Shown here one piece after another: positions 8,643 through 17,549 of a stretch of DNA of 57,740 nt (within the stretch, counting starts at the first letter, position 1; the number at the start of each line of letters is the position of its first letter). The translations under genes were made by a program, and so were the position numbers. The stretch is from Candidatus Delongbacteria bacterium (GTDB lineage: Bacteria > CAIWAD01), in the NCBI GenBank assembly GCA_041675285.1, contig JBAYTZ010000019.1:1-57740 (forward strand), given 5' to 3'. The notes under the pieces are model-generated. The model searched no databases, was not told the origin of the DNA, and saw nothing but the letters and a program-made list of their open reading frames with translations.

Positions 8643-9329
8643 TCACAGCTCGAGGACGATGCCCGCTTCCGGCTGGCCTAGCCCCAGGCGCTGACGGAGT
8701 GCGGAGGCGTCGTTGAGGCCACTGGGATGGAGCCAGGTCTGATAGCCCAGTTCCGCCGCGGCGCGCAGGTTTTCCTCGCGGTCATCCACGAACAAGGTCC
8801 GCGCGGGCTCCAGCCGCGGCAGGCCCGGGTCCCCGGCCGCCAGAAAGTGCCGGAAAGCGGCGGGCGCGGGCTTCAGGGCCGCCAGTTCGTAGGACAGGCC
8901 CAGCGGGTCGAAGTCCCGGAAGCCCAAACGGAAGTAGGCCGTGGCCCAGTGCCAGGGATCCGTGTTGGACAACAGGCCCACCCGCAGCTCCGCGGCGGCC
9001 GCCGCCCGGGCCAGCTCCACCAGCTCCGGCAGGGGGTCGCCGATCAGCGAGTTCCAGGCCTCGCGCAAGCGCTCCGCCGGCCAGCCGATCACCTGCAGCT
9101 CCCGGCGCAGCAGGCGCGGGAAGTCCTCGACGGGGATCCGGCCCAGATTCCAGTCGCTGTTGCAGGACCCTGCCAGGAAGCGCTCCACGCGTGCGGCGGG
9201 CACGCCCAGCCGGGACCAGTGGGCCAGGAAGCGCTCCGGCTCCAATCCCACCAGCACGCCGCCCAGGTCCAGCAACAAGGCGGCGGGCTCCGTGGGGAGG
9301 CCCGCCGCTTGGGGATTGCATCCACTCAT
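8643..9329 (-). CDS. HAD-superfamily hydrolase (YihX-like phosphatase)
   Basis: A 228-aa cytosolic HAD subfamily IA enzyme. Motif I LLLDLGGVLVG carries the nucleophile Asp but has Gly-Gly where many HADs have a second Asp, as in YihX-type sugar-phosphate phosphatases. Motif II is LLSNTD, motif III the Lys in LKPAPAAF, motif IV FVDDREEN. A helical cap lies between motifs I and II. The ribosome-binding site before ATG 9329 is weak. It follows ccsA on the same strand after 34 bp, so the two may be cotranscribed, but no functional link is evident. Substrate unknown. Confidence 0.85.
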   Translation of the reverse strand: MSGCNPQAAGLPTEPAALLLDLGGVLVGLEPERFLAHWSRLGVPAARVERFLAGSCNSDWNLGRIPVEDFPRLLRRELQVIGWPAERLREAWNSLIGDPLPELVELARAAAAAELRVGLLSNTDPWHWATAYFRLGFRDFDPLGLSYELAALKPAPAAFRHFLAAGDPGLPRLEPARTLFVDDREENLRAAAELGYQTWLHPSGLNDASALRQRLGLGQPEAGIVLEL

Positions 9330-9363
9330 GTCACAAGGTAGGAATTGAGCCCCCGGCTGGCTG

Positions 9364-11049
9364 CTACGCCTGGGCCGGCCGACTGTCGTGCTTCTCCTTG
9401 CTGCGGCCGCCCAGCACGCACCAGATCACGAAGAGCACTTCCAGCGCCAGATAGACCAGCAGCTTCAGGGGAATGGGCTCCGGATTGCCCGTGGCGTAGC
9501 TGTGCAGGCCGGTCAGGTAATAGTTGACGCCGAAGTAGGTCATCAACACCACCACCAGACCCGCGATGTTCACCACCGCCGTGTTGCGTTTGTTGATCCA
9601 GCCGTTCATCCGGCCGTGGATCAGGGCCACGTAGAAGAGCAGGGTGATCAGGCTCCAGGTCTCCTTGGGATCCCAGCCCCAGTAGCGACCCCAGCTCTCG
9701 TTGGCCCAGACGGCGCCCAGGATGATGCCCGCGGTGAGGGTCACCACGCCCACGCCCAGCACGCGGTAGGAGAGCTTGTCGATCTTGTTGAGGGTCTGGA
9801 CATCCCGCGGGTTGGAACGGAACTTCCAGAGGTAGGCGTGCCCCAGTCCGGCGGCCACGGCGAAGGCGCCGTAGCTGAAGGTGATCACCGTGACGTGGAT
9901 GTTCAGCCAGTAGCTCTTGAGCACGGGCACCAGCGGGTTGATGCTGATGTCGATGGTGGAATCCAGCGCGTAGGCCATGGCCACCGTGCCCAGCACGCCG
10001 GCCGTCATGGCCAGGTAGTTCTCGCGCTTGCTGATGAAGTGGAAGATGGTCGCCAGCAGGATCATGGCCCAGATGATGAAGACCATCGACTCGAAGAGGT
10101 TCGAGATGGGCGCGCGGCCCGTCAGGATCGTGATGTAGTAGAGGCCCGTGGTGTGGAAGGCCAGGGCCACCAGCAGCAGGCCCGTGTTCAGCCAGCCCAG
10201 TCCGCGCTTGAGCGTGTCCTTGACCTGGAAGCTGCTGAGCGAGGCCGCCAGCAGCGTGGTCAGGGCCAGCAGCATGTAGAGGTTCCAGGCCTTGTGGAAG
10301 GGCTGGAGGCGGTTGTAGCGGATCTCCCGGCTGATGGCTGTCTCGCTGGGATAGTCCGGCCCCGCCGTCTGCTTCACCACCGACTGCAGCTGGGTCAGAC
10401 CCTCGCTGAAGTTGAAGGCGTCCCCGGCGGACCAGCCAGCCAGCAGGCGCTGCCAGTTCTGGGCCGGGTCGGGGCCGGTCTCCATCGGGTTCAACCAGGG
10501 GGCCTGGCGGTCGCGGGGATCGGGGATGAAGCGGAAGCCCGCGCCGGAGAGCAGCTCGTCCAGCACCACCAGGCGGTTGTAGAGGTCCTGGGTCTCGGTG
10601 GAGAGCTTGGTGGAGGTGGAGGCGTCGCCGTTCAGGCGGCGGGCCTCGTCGATGAGCGGCCCCAGGGCCTGGTTGCTGACGATCTCGTCGAAGCTGAAGT
10701 ACTTGTCGCCCTTCTGGAAGCCCAGCTTCTCCTTCAGCCCGAAGAAGTCGATGCGCACCAGTTTCTGCGTGCGCCAGTGCTCGGGCCGTGCGGCGATGTC
10801 CAGCACCAGGTCGATGGAGTTCCAGCGCTTGCCGTCGGCATCCTTCACGTGGGATTTGCCGTAGATGCTGCGGATGCTCTCCCAGGCGTAGGAGTCCATC
10901 GGTTTGTGGCGGCCGCCTTCCAGCACCACCAGCCGGGCGAAGGAGTCGCTGGAGAGGTCCGCGGCCGGGGCCGGGGCCGGAGTCGCCGCGAGCCACAACA
11001 GAAGCAGGGCCGGCCAGAGGTGCCGTGCCACGAAGGACAAGTGTTTCAT
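9364..11049 (-). CDS. ccsA: System II cytochrome c biogenesis protein CcsA (haem handling)
   Basis: Predicted 561-aa membrane protein that presents haem for attachment to periplasmic c-type cytochromes. An N-terminal signal or first membrane helix is followed by about 230 residues of periplasmic domain, then roughly eight membrane segments. The tryptophan-rich WWD-type signature WANESWGRYWGWDPKETW is near residue 455, with conserved His in NIHVTVITF and LIHGRMNG flanking it. The large N-terminal domain resembles long CcsA forms of the Bacteroidota. The partner CcsB/ResB is not in the window. It implies c-type cytochromes, and so a respiratory chain, alongside the fermentative H2 metabolism encoded later. 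Confidence 0.88.
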   Translation of the reverse strand: MKHLSFVARHLWPALLLLWLAATPAPAPAADLSSDSFARLVVLEGGRHKPMDSYAWESIRSIYGKSHVKDADGKRWNSIDLVLDIAARPEHWRTQKLVRIDFFGLKEKLGFQKGDKYFSFDEIVSNQALGPLIDEARRLNGDASTSTKLSTETQDLYNRLVVLDELLSGAGFRFIPDPRDRQAPWLNPMETGPDPAQNWQRLLAGWSAGDAFNFSEGLTQLQSVVKQTAGPDYPSETAISREIRYNRLQPFHKAWNLYMLLALTTLLAASLSSFQVKDTLKRGLGWLNTGLLLVALAFHTTGLYYITILTGRAPISNLFESMVFIIWAMILLATIFHFISKRENYLAMTAGVLGTVAMAYALDSTIDISINPLVPVLKSYWLNIHVTVITFSYGAFAVAAGLGHAYLWKFRSNPRDVQTLNKIDKLSYRVLGVGVVTLTAGIILGAVWANESWGRYWGWDPKETWSLITLLFYVALIHGRMNGWINKRNTAVVNIAGLVVVLMTYFGVNYYLTGLHSYATGNPEPIPLKLLVYLALEVLFVIWCVLGGRSKEKHDSRPAQA

Positions 11050-11210
11050 GAGATCCCTTTCTGAGGATGGGAGAAGCTAGGAGGAGCGGCGTCCCATCTT
11101 GTCAAGCAATTGTCTCGTTGACGGGGTCCCGTCGGCGGTGGCGGGCCCGCTCCGCCGCTGTTGTACATTGGCGGGCGACCCCGTCCCAACGTGCAAGCCG
11201 GAGCCCCCGA

Positions 11211-12359
11211 GTGGACCCACGGACCCCGATCCCCGCCCCCTCCGAAGCGCGGCTGCGCAGCTTCCTGCTGACGCTCTGCGGCGCCGGCGGCGGCTGTTTC
11301 ACCCTGCGGGAGGGTCTGGAGGCGCTGCTGGAATTGTGCGGCGCCGAGGTCGGCTGGTTCTGGTGCCGCGGCGAGGCCGGCTGGCAGCCCCTGCCCGCGC
11401 TGCCGGAGCCGCCGCCGGGGACGGAGGCGCCGTTGGAGTGTGCGGACGGCCAGGTCCACGGACGCTCCCAGGGGGGGCGCGAGTGGCTGCTACTGCCGCT
11501 GGAGTCCGGCCCCGATCCCGAGCACGTCCTGCAGGTGGGCTGGAGCGAACCACCACTGGCGCCGGATCCGGAGCTGCTGTGCGCGGTGGCCTGCCTGCTG
11601 CTGGCCACCCGCGGGCCCGACGGCGAGTCCGGCGAGACCGAGCGGTTGCGGGCGGTCCTCGAGCACAGCGAGCGCCTCTCCCAGCTGGGCAAGATGGCCG
11701 CGGGCATCGCCCACGAGGTGGGCAACCCGCTGGCGGGCATCTCGAGCATCGTCCAGACCCTGCTCTTGCGCACGGAGGACGAGACGGCCCGCGAGCGCCT
11801 GCTGCTGGTCAAGGAGCAGGTGGGGAGGATCAACGCGATCATCCGCCAGTTGGTGGAATACTCGCGGCCCTCCACCGAGCGCCGGCGCCCCACGGACCTG
11901 AACGAACTGGTGCGCGGCACGGCCCGCCTGATGCGCTTCGAGCCCCGGGCCCGGGGCGTGGACCTGACCCTGGAGCTGGACGACCGGCTGCCCGCCGTGC
12001 CCGTGACGGCCCACCAGGTGCAGCAGGTCTTCCTCAACCTGTTCCACAACGCCATCGACGCCACGGAGGGCGGTAGCTGGCGCTCCGTGCGCGTGCACAG
12101 CGGCCGGGCCGGCGACTTCGCCGTGTTCACGGTGGAGGACAACGGCTGCGGCATCCCGGCCGCCGACCTGGCGCGCGTCCTCGATCCCTTCTTCACCACC
12201 AAGGAGCCCGGCCGGGGCACGGGACTGGGGCTCTGGATCTGCCAGGGCATCCTCGAATCCCTGGCCGGCGACCTGCAACTGGAGAGCCGACCGGGTCAGG
12301 GCACCCGGGTCACGGTGCGCATAAGGATTCCCAATGAAGCTGAACATCCTGGTCGTTGA
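11211..12359 (+). CDS. Soluble NtrB-like sensor histidine kinase with GAF-like N-terminus
   Basis: Predicted 382-aa cytoplasmic histidine kinase with no membrane segments. The first 140 residues look like a small ligand-binding domain of GAF type (low confidence). The HisKA phospho-acceptor is GIAHEVGNPLAGI near residue 167. HATPase boxes follow: NLFHNAIDA (N box), VEDNGCGIP (G1), DPFFTTKEPGRGTGLGLWI (F/G2). The reading frame is open back to 11067, but that stretch is Arg/Ser-rich and has no good ribosome-binding site. GTG 11211 is chosen because homologous-looking sequence starts there; this start is uncertain. It overlaps the sigma-54-type regulator gene by 26 bp, which defines a two-component pair. 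Confidence 0.82.
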   Translation: MDPRTPIPAPSEARLRSFLLTLCGAGGGCFTLREGLEALLELCGAEVGWFWCRGEAGWQPLPALPEPPPGTEAPLECADGQVHGRSQGGREWLLLPLESGPDPEHVLQVGWSEPPLAPDPELLCAVACLLLATRGPDGESGETERLRAVLEHSERLSQLGKMAAGIAHEVGNPLAGISSIVQTLLLRTEDETARERLLLVKEQVGRINAIIRQLVEYSRPSTERRRPTDLNELVRGTARLMRFEPRARGVDLTLELDDRLPAVPVTAHQVQQVFLNLFHNAIDATEGGSWRSVRVHSGRAGDFAVFTVEDNGCGIPAADLARVLDPFFTTKEPGRGTGLGLWICQGILESLAGDLQLESRPGQGTRVTVRIRIPNEAEHPGR

Positions 12360-13668
12360 GGACGAGCCGATCCTGCGCGAGGACCTGCGGGCCTTCCTGC
12401 GCGAGCGCGGGCACCGGGTGCGGGCGGCGGAGGACGGCCGCCGGGCGCTGGCCCAGCTGGATGAGGAGGAGGCCGATCTGGTGCTCACCGACCTGCGCAT
12501 GGCGGGCATGGACGGCCTGGAGCTGCTGGACCGCGTGCAGTCCGACCACCCGGGCACCTTGGTGATCATGCTGACGGCCTACGCCAGCGTGGAGAACGCC
12601 GTGGAGGCCCTGCGCCGCGGCGCCGTGGACTACCTGCTCAAGCCCGTCGAATACGAGGAGCTGGCCCTGCGCGTCCTGCGGCTGGCCGAACTGCGCGACA
12701 TGCAGCGCGAGAACCAGCTTCTCAAGCGCCAGCTCCACCTGCGCGAGCCCTCGCGCGACATCGTGGCCCGCAGCCCGCAGATGCAGGAGGTGCTGCGCAC
12801 CATCGACACGGTGGCCGCCTCCGACGGCACCGTGCTGGTGCTGGGACCCAGCGGGACGGGCAAGGAGCTGGTGGCCCGGGCCATCCACAGCCGCAGCCCG
12901 CGCTGCGAGGGGCGCTTCGTGGCCATCAACCTGGCGGCCGTGCCCGAGACCCTGCTGGAGTCCGAGCTCTTCGGGCACCGCAAAGGCTCGTTCACCGGGG
13001 CCATCCGCAACAAGGAGGGGCTGATGACCGCCGCCGGGGGCGGCACGCTCTTCCTGGACGAGATCAGCGAAGTGCCCCTGCACCTGCAGGCCAAACTGCT
13101 GCGCGCCATCGAGGAGCGCGAAGTCCAGCCCGTGGGCTCGGTGGACCCCCAGCCCGTGGACCTGCGCCTGATCGCCGCCACCAACCGCAACCTGGAGGAG
13201 ATGGTGGAGGCCGGGCTGTTCCGCCAGGACCTCTACTACCGGCTCAACGTGGTGGAGATCCGCCTGCCGGCGCTGGCCGAGCGCGAGGAGGACATCCCAC
13301 CCCTGGTGGAGCACTTCATCCAGAAGCACGCGCGCGAGATGAAAAAGCCCGTGCGCGCGGCCAGCCCCGAAGTGCTGCGGCTCTTCCGCCGGCACCGCTG
13401 GCGCGGCAACGTGCGCGAGCTGGAGAACGCCGTGGAGCGCGCGATGATCTTCTGCGACGGCGAGATCCTCCTGCCCGAGCACCTGAGCAGCCAGCTGGTG
13501 GCGCGCAGCGAGGAGGAGGGCCTGCCCGAGGCCTTGAAGGAGGCCGTCCACGTCTTCGAGCGCCGGCACATCCAGCGCCAGGTGGAACTGGCCGGCGGCG
13601 ACAAGAACCTGGCCGCCCAGCGGCTGGAGATCAGCCTTTCCAGCCTCTATCGCAAGCTCGAGGAATGA
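12334..13668 (+). CDS. NtrC-family sigma-54-dependent response regulator
   Basis: A 444-aa enhancer-binding activator. The receiver domain (1-120) has the acidic pocket VEDEP and phospho-acceptor Asp in LVLTDLRMAG (near 52). The AAA+ domain (about 140-370) shows Walker A GPSGTGKE, the sigma-54 contact loop as GSFTGA (usual GAFTGA, so Ala to Ser at the second position) and Walker B GGTLFLDE. A Fis-type helix-turn-helix closes the protein (GGDKNLAAQRLEISLSSLYRKL). It is translationally coupled to the upstream kinase. No convincing -24/-12 promoter was found by eye in the window, so its targets are unknown. Confidence 0.93.
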   Translation: MKLNILVVEDEPILREDLRAFLRERGHRVRAAEDGRRALAQLDEEEADLVLTDLRMAGMDGLELLDRVQSDHPGTLVIMLTAYASVENAVEALRRGAVDYLLKPVEYEELALRVLRLAELRDMQRENQLLKRQLHLREPSRDIVARSPQMQEVLRTIDTVAASDGTVLVLGPSGTGKELVARAIHSRSPRCEGRFVAINLAAVPETLLESELFGHRKGSFTGAIRNKEGLMTAAGGGTLFLDEISEVPLHLQAKLLRAIEEREVQPVGSVDPQPVDLRLIAATNRNLEEMVEAGLFRQDLYYRLNVVEIRLPALAEREEDIPPLVEHFIQKHAREMKKPVRAASPEVLRLFRRHRWRGNVRELENAVERAMIFCDGEILLPEHLSSQLVARSEEEGLPEALKEAVHVFERRHIQRQVELAGGDKNLAAQRLEISLSSLYRKLEE

Positions 13669-13675
13669 CCAGGAC

Positions 13676-13706
13676 CGTCATCCCCCGGCTTGACCGGGGG
13701 ATCCCA
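13676..13706 (+). repeat. CGTCATCCCCC palindromic interspersed repeat, copy 1
   Basis: A 31-bp repeat containing the near-perfect hairpin TCCCCCGG-CTTGA-CCGGGGGA. The same text occurs at 37261 and 52661, and a truncated CGTCATCCCC at 52642. It starts eight bases after the response-regulator stop codon and may act as a transcript-end hairpin. Similar palindromes are widespread in bacterial genomes. Confidence 0.85.
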
Positions 13707-13726
13707 CAGCGCAGTTGGAGACGACC

Positions 13727-14191
13727 ATGATCACCATCGCACCCGCCGAGTTCCCGGCCGAGTTGGAGACGGTGCGCGGCCTGTTCCGCGAGTACGAGCG
13801 CGGGCTGGAGGCAGACCTCTGCTTCCAGGGTTTCGAGGCCGAGCTGGCCGCCCTGCCCGGCGTCTACGCCCGGCCCGCCGGCCTGGTCCTGCTGGCCCGG
13901 GTGGACGGCGACCCCGTGGGCTGCGGGGCCTTCAAGGACCTGGGAGCGGGGATCTGCGAGATGAAGCGCCTCTATGTCCGGCCCTCCGCGCGCGGCCTGG
14001 GGCTGGGCCGGCGGCTCTGCGACGACCTGCTGGAGCGGGCGCGCGGCCAGGGCTACGCGCGCATGCGGCTGGACACGCTGGATCGGCTGGCCGCGGCGCT
14101 GACCCTCTACCAGCAACTGGGCTTCCGGCCGGTGCCGGCCTACTACGCCAATCCCCTGCCGGGGGTGGTCTATCTGGAGCGGGCGCTCTGA
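13727..14191 (+). CDS. GNAT-family N-acetyltransferase
   Basis: A 154-aa acyl-CoA-dependent acetyltransferase. The acetyl-CoA pyrophosphate loop is RPSARGLGLGRRL (Q/R-x-x-G-x-G/A type). It is preceded by the beta-4 strand motif CEMKRLYV and followed by LYQQLGF, typical of the family's C-terminal region. ATG 13727 is preferred over an in-frame ATG four codons earlier because TTGGAG lies six bases upstream of it. The acceptor substrate cannot be told from sequence. It stands alone, between a palindromic repeat and an outer-membrane protein gene. Confidence 0.87.
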   Translation: MITIAPAEFPAELETVRGLFREYERGLEADLCFQGFEAELAALPGVYARPAGLVLLARVDGDPVGCGAFKDLGAGICEMKRLYVRPSARGLGLGRRLCDDLLERARGQGYARMRLDTLDRLAAALTLYQQLGFRPVPAYYANPLPGVVYLERAL

Positions 14192-14371
14192 GAGCGGGCA
14201 CCCTGATTTCCCGCCGCCGGCCGCTGCGGATCCTGCACCGGGCGGGGTGCGCGAACAGCCGGAATTCGTGAACTTGTTTCCGGCCCGGGGCGTGATTCCA
14301 CTGGGGGGCGCTCCGGCCGGCTTGTCACACACGGAAGATTGACCTGAACCGAGCAACTGACTGGAGTACGC

Positions 14372-15481
14372 ATGAAACCCACGGCCTGGTTGGTCCTCGC
14401 CTTGTTGACGGCGGCCGCGGCGCGCCCCGCGCTGGCGGAGATGTGCGAGAGCACGGGCGAGTACGAATACACCTACGGCGACGCCGAGAGCATCATGAGC
14501 GCCAAGCAGCGCTGCGAGAACCTGGCCATCCGGGCGGCCATCGAGCAGTGCGCGGTCTTCGTCTCCAGCACGACCAACATCGAGAACTACCAGCTCAAGG
14601 ACGATCTGGTGAGCACGCTGGCCGCGGCGCTGGTCAAGCAGAAGAAGGTCCTGGAGCAGCGTGTCGATGGCCGCACCATCTACTACAAGGTCTCAATCAA
14701 GCTGGACGACACCCAGATGATGAAGGCCATCGAGGCTGAGCAGAAGCGCCTGCAGGCCGCGCAGCCCGCCGTCCCGCCCGCGGCGGCGGCTCAGGCCCAG
14801 CCGGTTCAGGCCCAGCCGGCTCAGACCCAGCCCGCCGCGCCCGCTGAGCCGGTCAAGGCCAGCCCGGTCGTGCCGGCCGAGAAGAAGCCGGAACCGGCCC
14901 CGGCCAAGCTCAAGGCCCAGCCGACCGCCGCGCCCGGCGAGCCGAAGCGCACCCTGGCCGTCCAGTTCGGCAGCAAGTCCCTCAAGAAGAGTGACTGGGA
15001 GCCCGTGGAGAAACAGGGTCAGTTCGGCGTGCACTTCGACACGCCCCTGGGCGGGCTGCCTGTCAGTCTGGCGCTGGATTTCCTGGCCAGCGCCAAGAGC
15101 GGCACCATCGTGGTCTCGGACGGCTGGTTCGATTACGAATTCGACGTCACCGCCGTCACCTATGAACTCACCGCCGGGCTGCGCTACACCATCCCCGTGG
15201 CCGGCGGCAAGCTGCTGCCCTACGTGGGCGCCGGGCTGGGGCTGATGGGCGCCAGCCAAGAGCTGGACGACGGCTCCGACAAGTATAGCTGGACGGGCAG
15301 CACCATCGGCTTCGCCTTCGACGCCGGCGTGCTGGTGCCGCTGGGACCCGTGGTGCTGGGCCTTGACCTGCGCAACAGCTCGGCCAAGCCCACCATGAAG
15401 CCCGACGACGATAACTTCGATGACTACAAGGTGGCCTGCGGCGGGACCTCGTTCAACGTGGTGCTGGGATTCGCCTGGTAG
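14372..15481 (+). CDS. Outer-membrane beta-barrel protein with N-terminal periplasmic domain and Pro/Ala/Gln linker
   Basis: Predicted 369-aa exported protein. A signal peptide (residues 1-22, ending ARPALA) is followed by a compact domain (about 23-125) whose AKQRCENLAIRAAIEQC helix resembles LPP20-like lipoprotein domains. A low-complexity Ala/Pro/Gln/Lys linker (about 130-195) follows. The last 170 residues are an eight-strand-type beta-barrel with alternating hydrophobic strands (LLPYVGAGLGLMG) and a terminal aromatic residue (FAW). The barrel is related to the next gene's product: both have a KS-DW motif near the start, YVGAGL, a GLDLR strand and the same closing strand. The function is unknown. 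A strong hairpin terminator follows. Confidence 0.8.
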   Translation: MKPTAWLVLALLTAAAARPALAEMCESTGEYEYTYGDAESIMSAKQRCENLAIRAAIEQCAVFVSSTTNIENYQLKDDLVSTLAAALVKQKKVLEQRVDGRTIYYKVSIKLDDTQMMKAIEAEQKRLQAAQPAVPPAAAAQAQPVQAQPAQTQPAAPAEPVKASPVVPAEKKPEPAPAKLKAQPTAAPGEPKRTLAVQFGSKSLKKSDWEPVEKQGQFGVHFDTPLGGLPVSLALDFLASAKSGTIVVSDGWFDYEFDVTAVTYELTAGLRYTIPVAGGKLLPYVGAGLGLMGASQELDDGSDKYSWTGSTIGFAFDAGVLVPLGPVVLGLDLRNSSAKPTMKPDDDNFDDYKVACGGTSFNVVLGFAW

Positions 15482-15502
15482 CCTCCGCGCCAACTCCTCT
15501 TC

Positions 15503-15525
15503 AAAAGGGCCCGCCGGGCCCTTTT
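15503..15525 (+). terminator. Rho-independent-type terminator after the first outer-membrane protein gene
   Basis: Perfect inverted repeat AAAAGGGCCC-GCC-GGGCCCTTTT. The downstream arm ends in TTTT, then GCTT. It lies about 20 bp after the stop codon at 15481. Confidence 0.85.
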
Positions 15526-15678
15526 GCTTGGGTGGACGGGCGGCGGCGGCGCGGGGCGCGGGGGTTCGGCTGATGGTTCATTCATCCGGAGGCACCCATT
15601 GACGCGAGAGCCGGGCTTGTCTACCTTGAGGTTGTTGAGACGCTGACAATCGGCGTCCATCGCTCACAAGGAGGCACC

Positions 15679-16215
15679 ATGAAGCGTAGCATCATCGGTT
15701 TGAGCGTGTTGTGCCTGATGGCCGGCATGGCCCACGCGGAAGGCATGAATCTGGGGTTCCAGCTTGGCCAGAAGGGGCTGAGCACGGACGATTGGGAAAT
15801 GGGTTCGCTGGACATCTCCTCCCAGCTGCTCTACGGCCTGCATTTCGACAAGGACATGGGCTGGCCCGTGAACCTGGCCGCCGATCTGCTGATGTCCAGC
15901 GGCTCCGATGGCGATCTCAAGGGCAGCACCATGGAGATCGGCGTGGGCGTGCGCAAGTTCTTCGAGATGGAGAAGATCAAGCCCTACGTCGGGGCCGGCC
16001 TCGCCTTCATCAGCGGCAAGGTTGAGATCAACTCCTTCGACGACAACGCCGGTGCCCTGGGCTTCTTCGCCAACGGCGGCGCCCAGTATCCGATCAACGA
16101 GAAGTTCAACGTCGGGCTGGACCTGCGCTATTCGAGCGCCACGGCGGACTTCAGCGGCACGGACGTGGCCGTTGGCGGGTTCACCTTCAGCCTGGTGCTG
16201 GGAATGGGTCTCTAG
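15679..16215 (+). CDS. Small outer-membrane beta-barrel protein (OmpW/OmpA-barrel-like)
   Basis: Predicted 178-aa protein with a clear signal peptide (MKRSIIGLSVLCLMAGMAHA). The mature part is an eight-strand-type barrel: alternating strands with short Asp/Gly/Ser-rich turns, KPYVGAGLAFISG, and a closing strand ending LVLGMGL. AAGGAGGCACC precedes the ATG. It is a barrel-only paralogue of the preceding gene's C-terminal half. It has its own spacer, and hairpins lie on both sides, so it is probably an independent transcript. The role is unknown; structural or adhesive roles are common for such barrels. Confidence 0.82.
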   Translation: MKRSIIGLSVLCLMAGMAHAEGMNLGFQLGQKGLSTDDWEMGSLDISSQLLYGLHFDKDMGWPVNLAADLLMSSGSDGDLKGSTMEIGVGVRKFFEMEKIKPYVGAGLAFISGKVEINSFDDNAGALGFFANGGAQYPINEKFNVGLDLRYSSATADFSGTDVAVGGFTFSLVLGMGL

Positions 16216-16246
16216 GCCCCGCTCCCTCTGCAAGCTTGTCTCACAG

Positions 16247-16270
16247 GAAGGGGTCCCCGCGGACCCCTTC
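16247..16270 (+). terminator. Hairpin terminator after the small barrel gene
   Basis: Inverted repeat GAAGGGGTCC-CCGC-GGACCCCTTC about 30 bp after the stop codon, without a long T run. Confidence 0.7.
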
Positions 16271-16312
16271 CGCTTGCCGGTCCGTGTCACACGTGGCCGG
16301 CCGGAACGGAAA

Positions 16313-16334
16313 ACGGGCCCCGCGCGGGGCCCGT
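16313..16334 (-). terminator. Hairpin terminator after the porin gene
   Basis: Inverted repeat ACGGGCCCC-GCGC-GGGGCCCGT. On the minus strand it is followed by TTTCCG. It lies 24 bp beyond the porin stop codon and so fits termination of that convergent gene. Confidence 0.72.
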
Positions 16335-16358
16335 CGTGTGCTGCGGATGTCCGAAGGA

Positions 16359-17549
16359 CTAGAAGCCCGCGGTGAACTGCAGGTACATCGCGCTCTGGGG
16401 ATCGCCAGCCGGGGCAATGTTGTCCGTGGGCGTGAACATGCTGTAGCCCAGGTTGACGCCGAAGTTGTCCATCTTCTTCATCAGGCTCAGGTCCAGTTCG
16501 CTGCCCAGGTCCGTGTTGCCCTCGAAGCCCGTGTCCTCGATGTAGCTGAACATGTGGTAGTCCAGCTTGTAGCCGATACCCAGGGGCAGGTCGCCGGCGA
16601 AGTTCAGCTGGATGTCGTTGAGACCCGCGGCGCCCGGCGTCACGAGGTCCTGGAGGCCCCAGAACTTGTGCCCGGTGGCGAACAGCTCCTGCCAGCCGTA
16701 GTCACCCGTGTCGGGGTCGTCGGCGCTGGTGGACTCGTAGCCGAAGCCCACCTTGTTGAGGAAGCCCAGACCCAGGTCGTAGTTCACGTCCAGGCCGTAC
16801 ATCATGCCCGTGTAGTCCACGTCGGCCACTTCGTCCGCGCCCATCTGGGTGGCGAAATTGAAGTTCACGCCGAGCTTGTCCATGTAGACGTTGTCGTAGT
16901 GCAGGGCGATGGTGTTGAAGCTGTTCTTGGCGTCCAGCTCGCCATCGGCGTCCGTGTCCACCTCGCCGAAGTTCAGGTTGTTGAAGATCAGGTCGATGCG
17001 CTTGTCGAGGATGTTGTTGAAGTAGATGCCGAAGTTGGTGACGTCCTGCTTGGACGCCATGTTCTCCGCCGCCTTCACGCCGAACACGTCCACCACGCCG
17101 ATGGGGGTCTGATAGAACAGGGCCCAGCCTTCATGCGCCAAACCCACGTTGTTCCAGTCGCTCTTGCCGAAGAAGCGCTCATCGGCCTTGGAATACTCGA
17201 AGCGGCCGGCCAGGATGGTCAGCCCGCTCAGAGCCTGGCAGTTCCAGGTGAAGTAGGCCTGGTGCACGCCCAGACCCTCGTCGTCCGCCGTGCTGGCGCT
17301 GACGCCCGTGGCCGGGTCGCCGATGGTGCGGCTGTCCTGGGCCTGGATGTAGATGTTCAAGCCGTCCTGGGGTGACACGCTGGCCGCCAGCCGCGTGCGC
17401 AGCTTGCTGACGTTGTAGCTGTCCACGTCGCTGTTGAAGGTGCCGTTGGTGTTGTCCATCCGGTAGCGGACCTGGCCGTCGAACTTCACGTCCGCTGCCT
17501 GGGCCGTGAGAGCCAGTGCCATGACGGAGAAGAGCAGTGCCTTCTTCAT
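16359..17549 (-). CDS. Outer-membrane porin (alginate-export/OprB-like 16-18-strand barrel)
   Basis: A 396-aa exported beta-barrel. A signal peptide (MKKALLFSVMALALTAQAA) is followed directly by a first strand VKFDGQVRYRMDN, a form common in AlgE/porin-type barrels. Many alternating strands separated by Asp/Gly/Asn-rich turns follow, ending in a C-terminal Phe (LQFTAGF) as required for barrel assembly. ATG 17549 is chosen because GGAGG lies five bases upstream and the signal peptide begins there. Asp-rich turns suggest calcium or cation contacts (inference). A likely sigma-70 promoter lies about 210 bp upstream, giving a long leader. Confidence 0.85.
   Translation of the reverse strand: MKKALLFSVMALALTAQAADVKFDGQVRYRMDNTNGTFNSDVDSYNVSKLRTRLAASVSPQDGLNIYIQAQDSRTIGDPATGVSASTADDEGLGVHQAYFTWNCQALSGLTILAGRFEYSKADERFFGKSDWNNVGLAHEGWALFYQTPIGVVDVFGVKAAENMASKQDVTNFGIYFNNILDKRIDLIFNNLNFGEVDTDADGELDAKNSFNTIALHYDNVYMDKLGVNFNFATQMGADEVADVDYTGMMYGLDVNYDLGLGFLNKVGFGYESTSADDPDTGDYGWQELFATGHKFWGLQDLVTPGAAGLNDIQLNFAGDLPLGIGYKLDYHMFSYIEDTGFEGNTDLGSELDLSLMKKMDNFGVNLGYSMFTPTDNIAPAGDPQSAMYLQFTAGF

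Noticed and set aside
11067..11210. Longer N-terminus for the NtrB-like kinase
   Set aside because: The stretch is Arg/Ser-rich with no domain character and no ribosome-binding site. The true start remains somewhat uncertain.
13669..14371. Sigma-54 (-24/-12) promoter near the NtrC-type regulator
   Set aside because: No sequence with a convincing TGGCAC-N5-TTGC match was seen here or in the other gaps.
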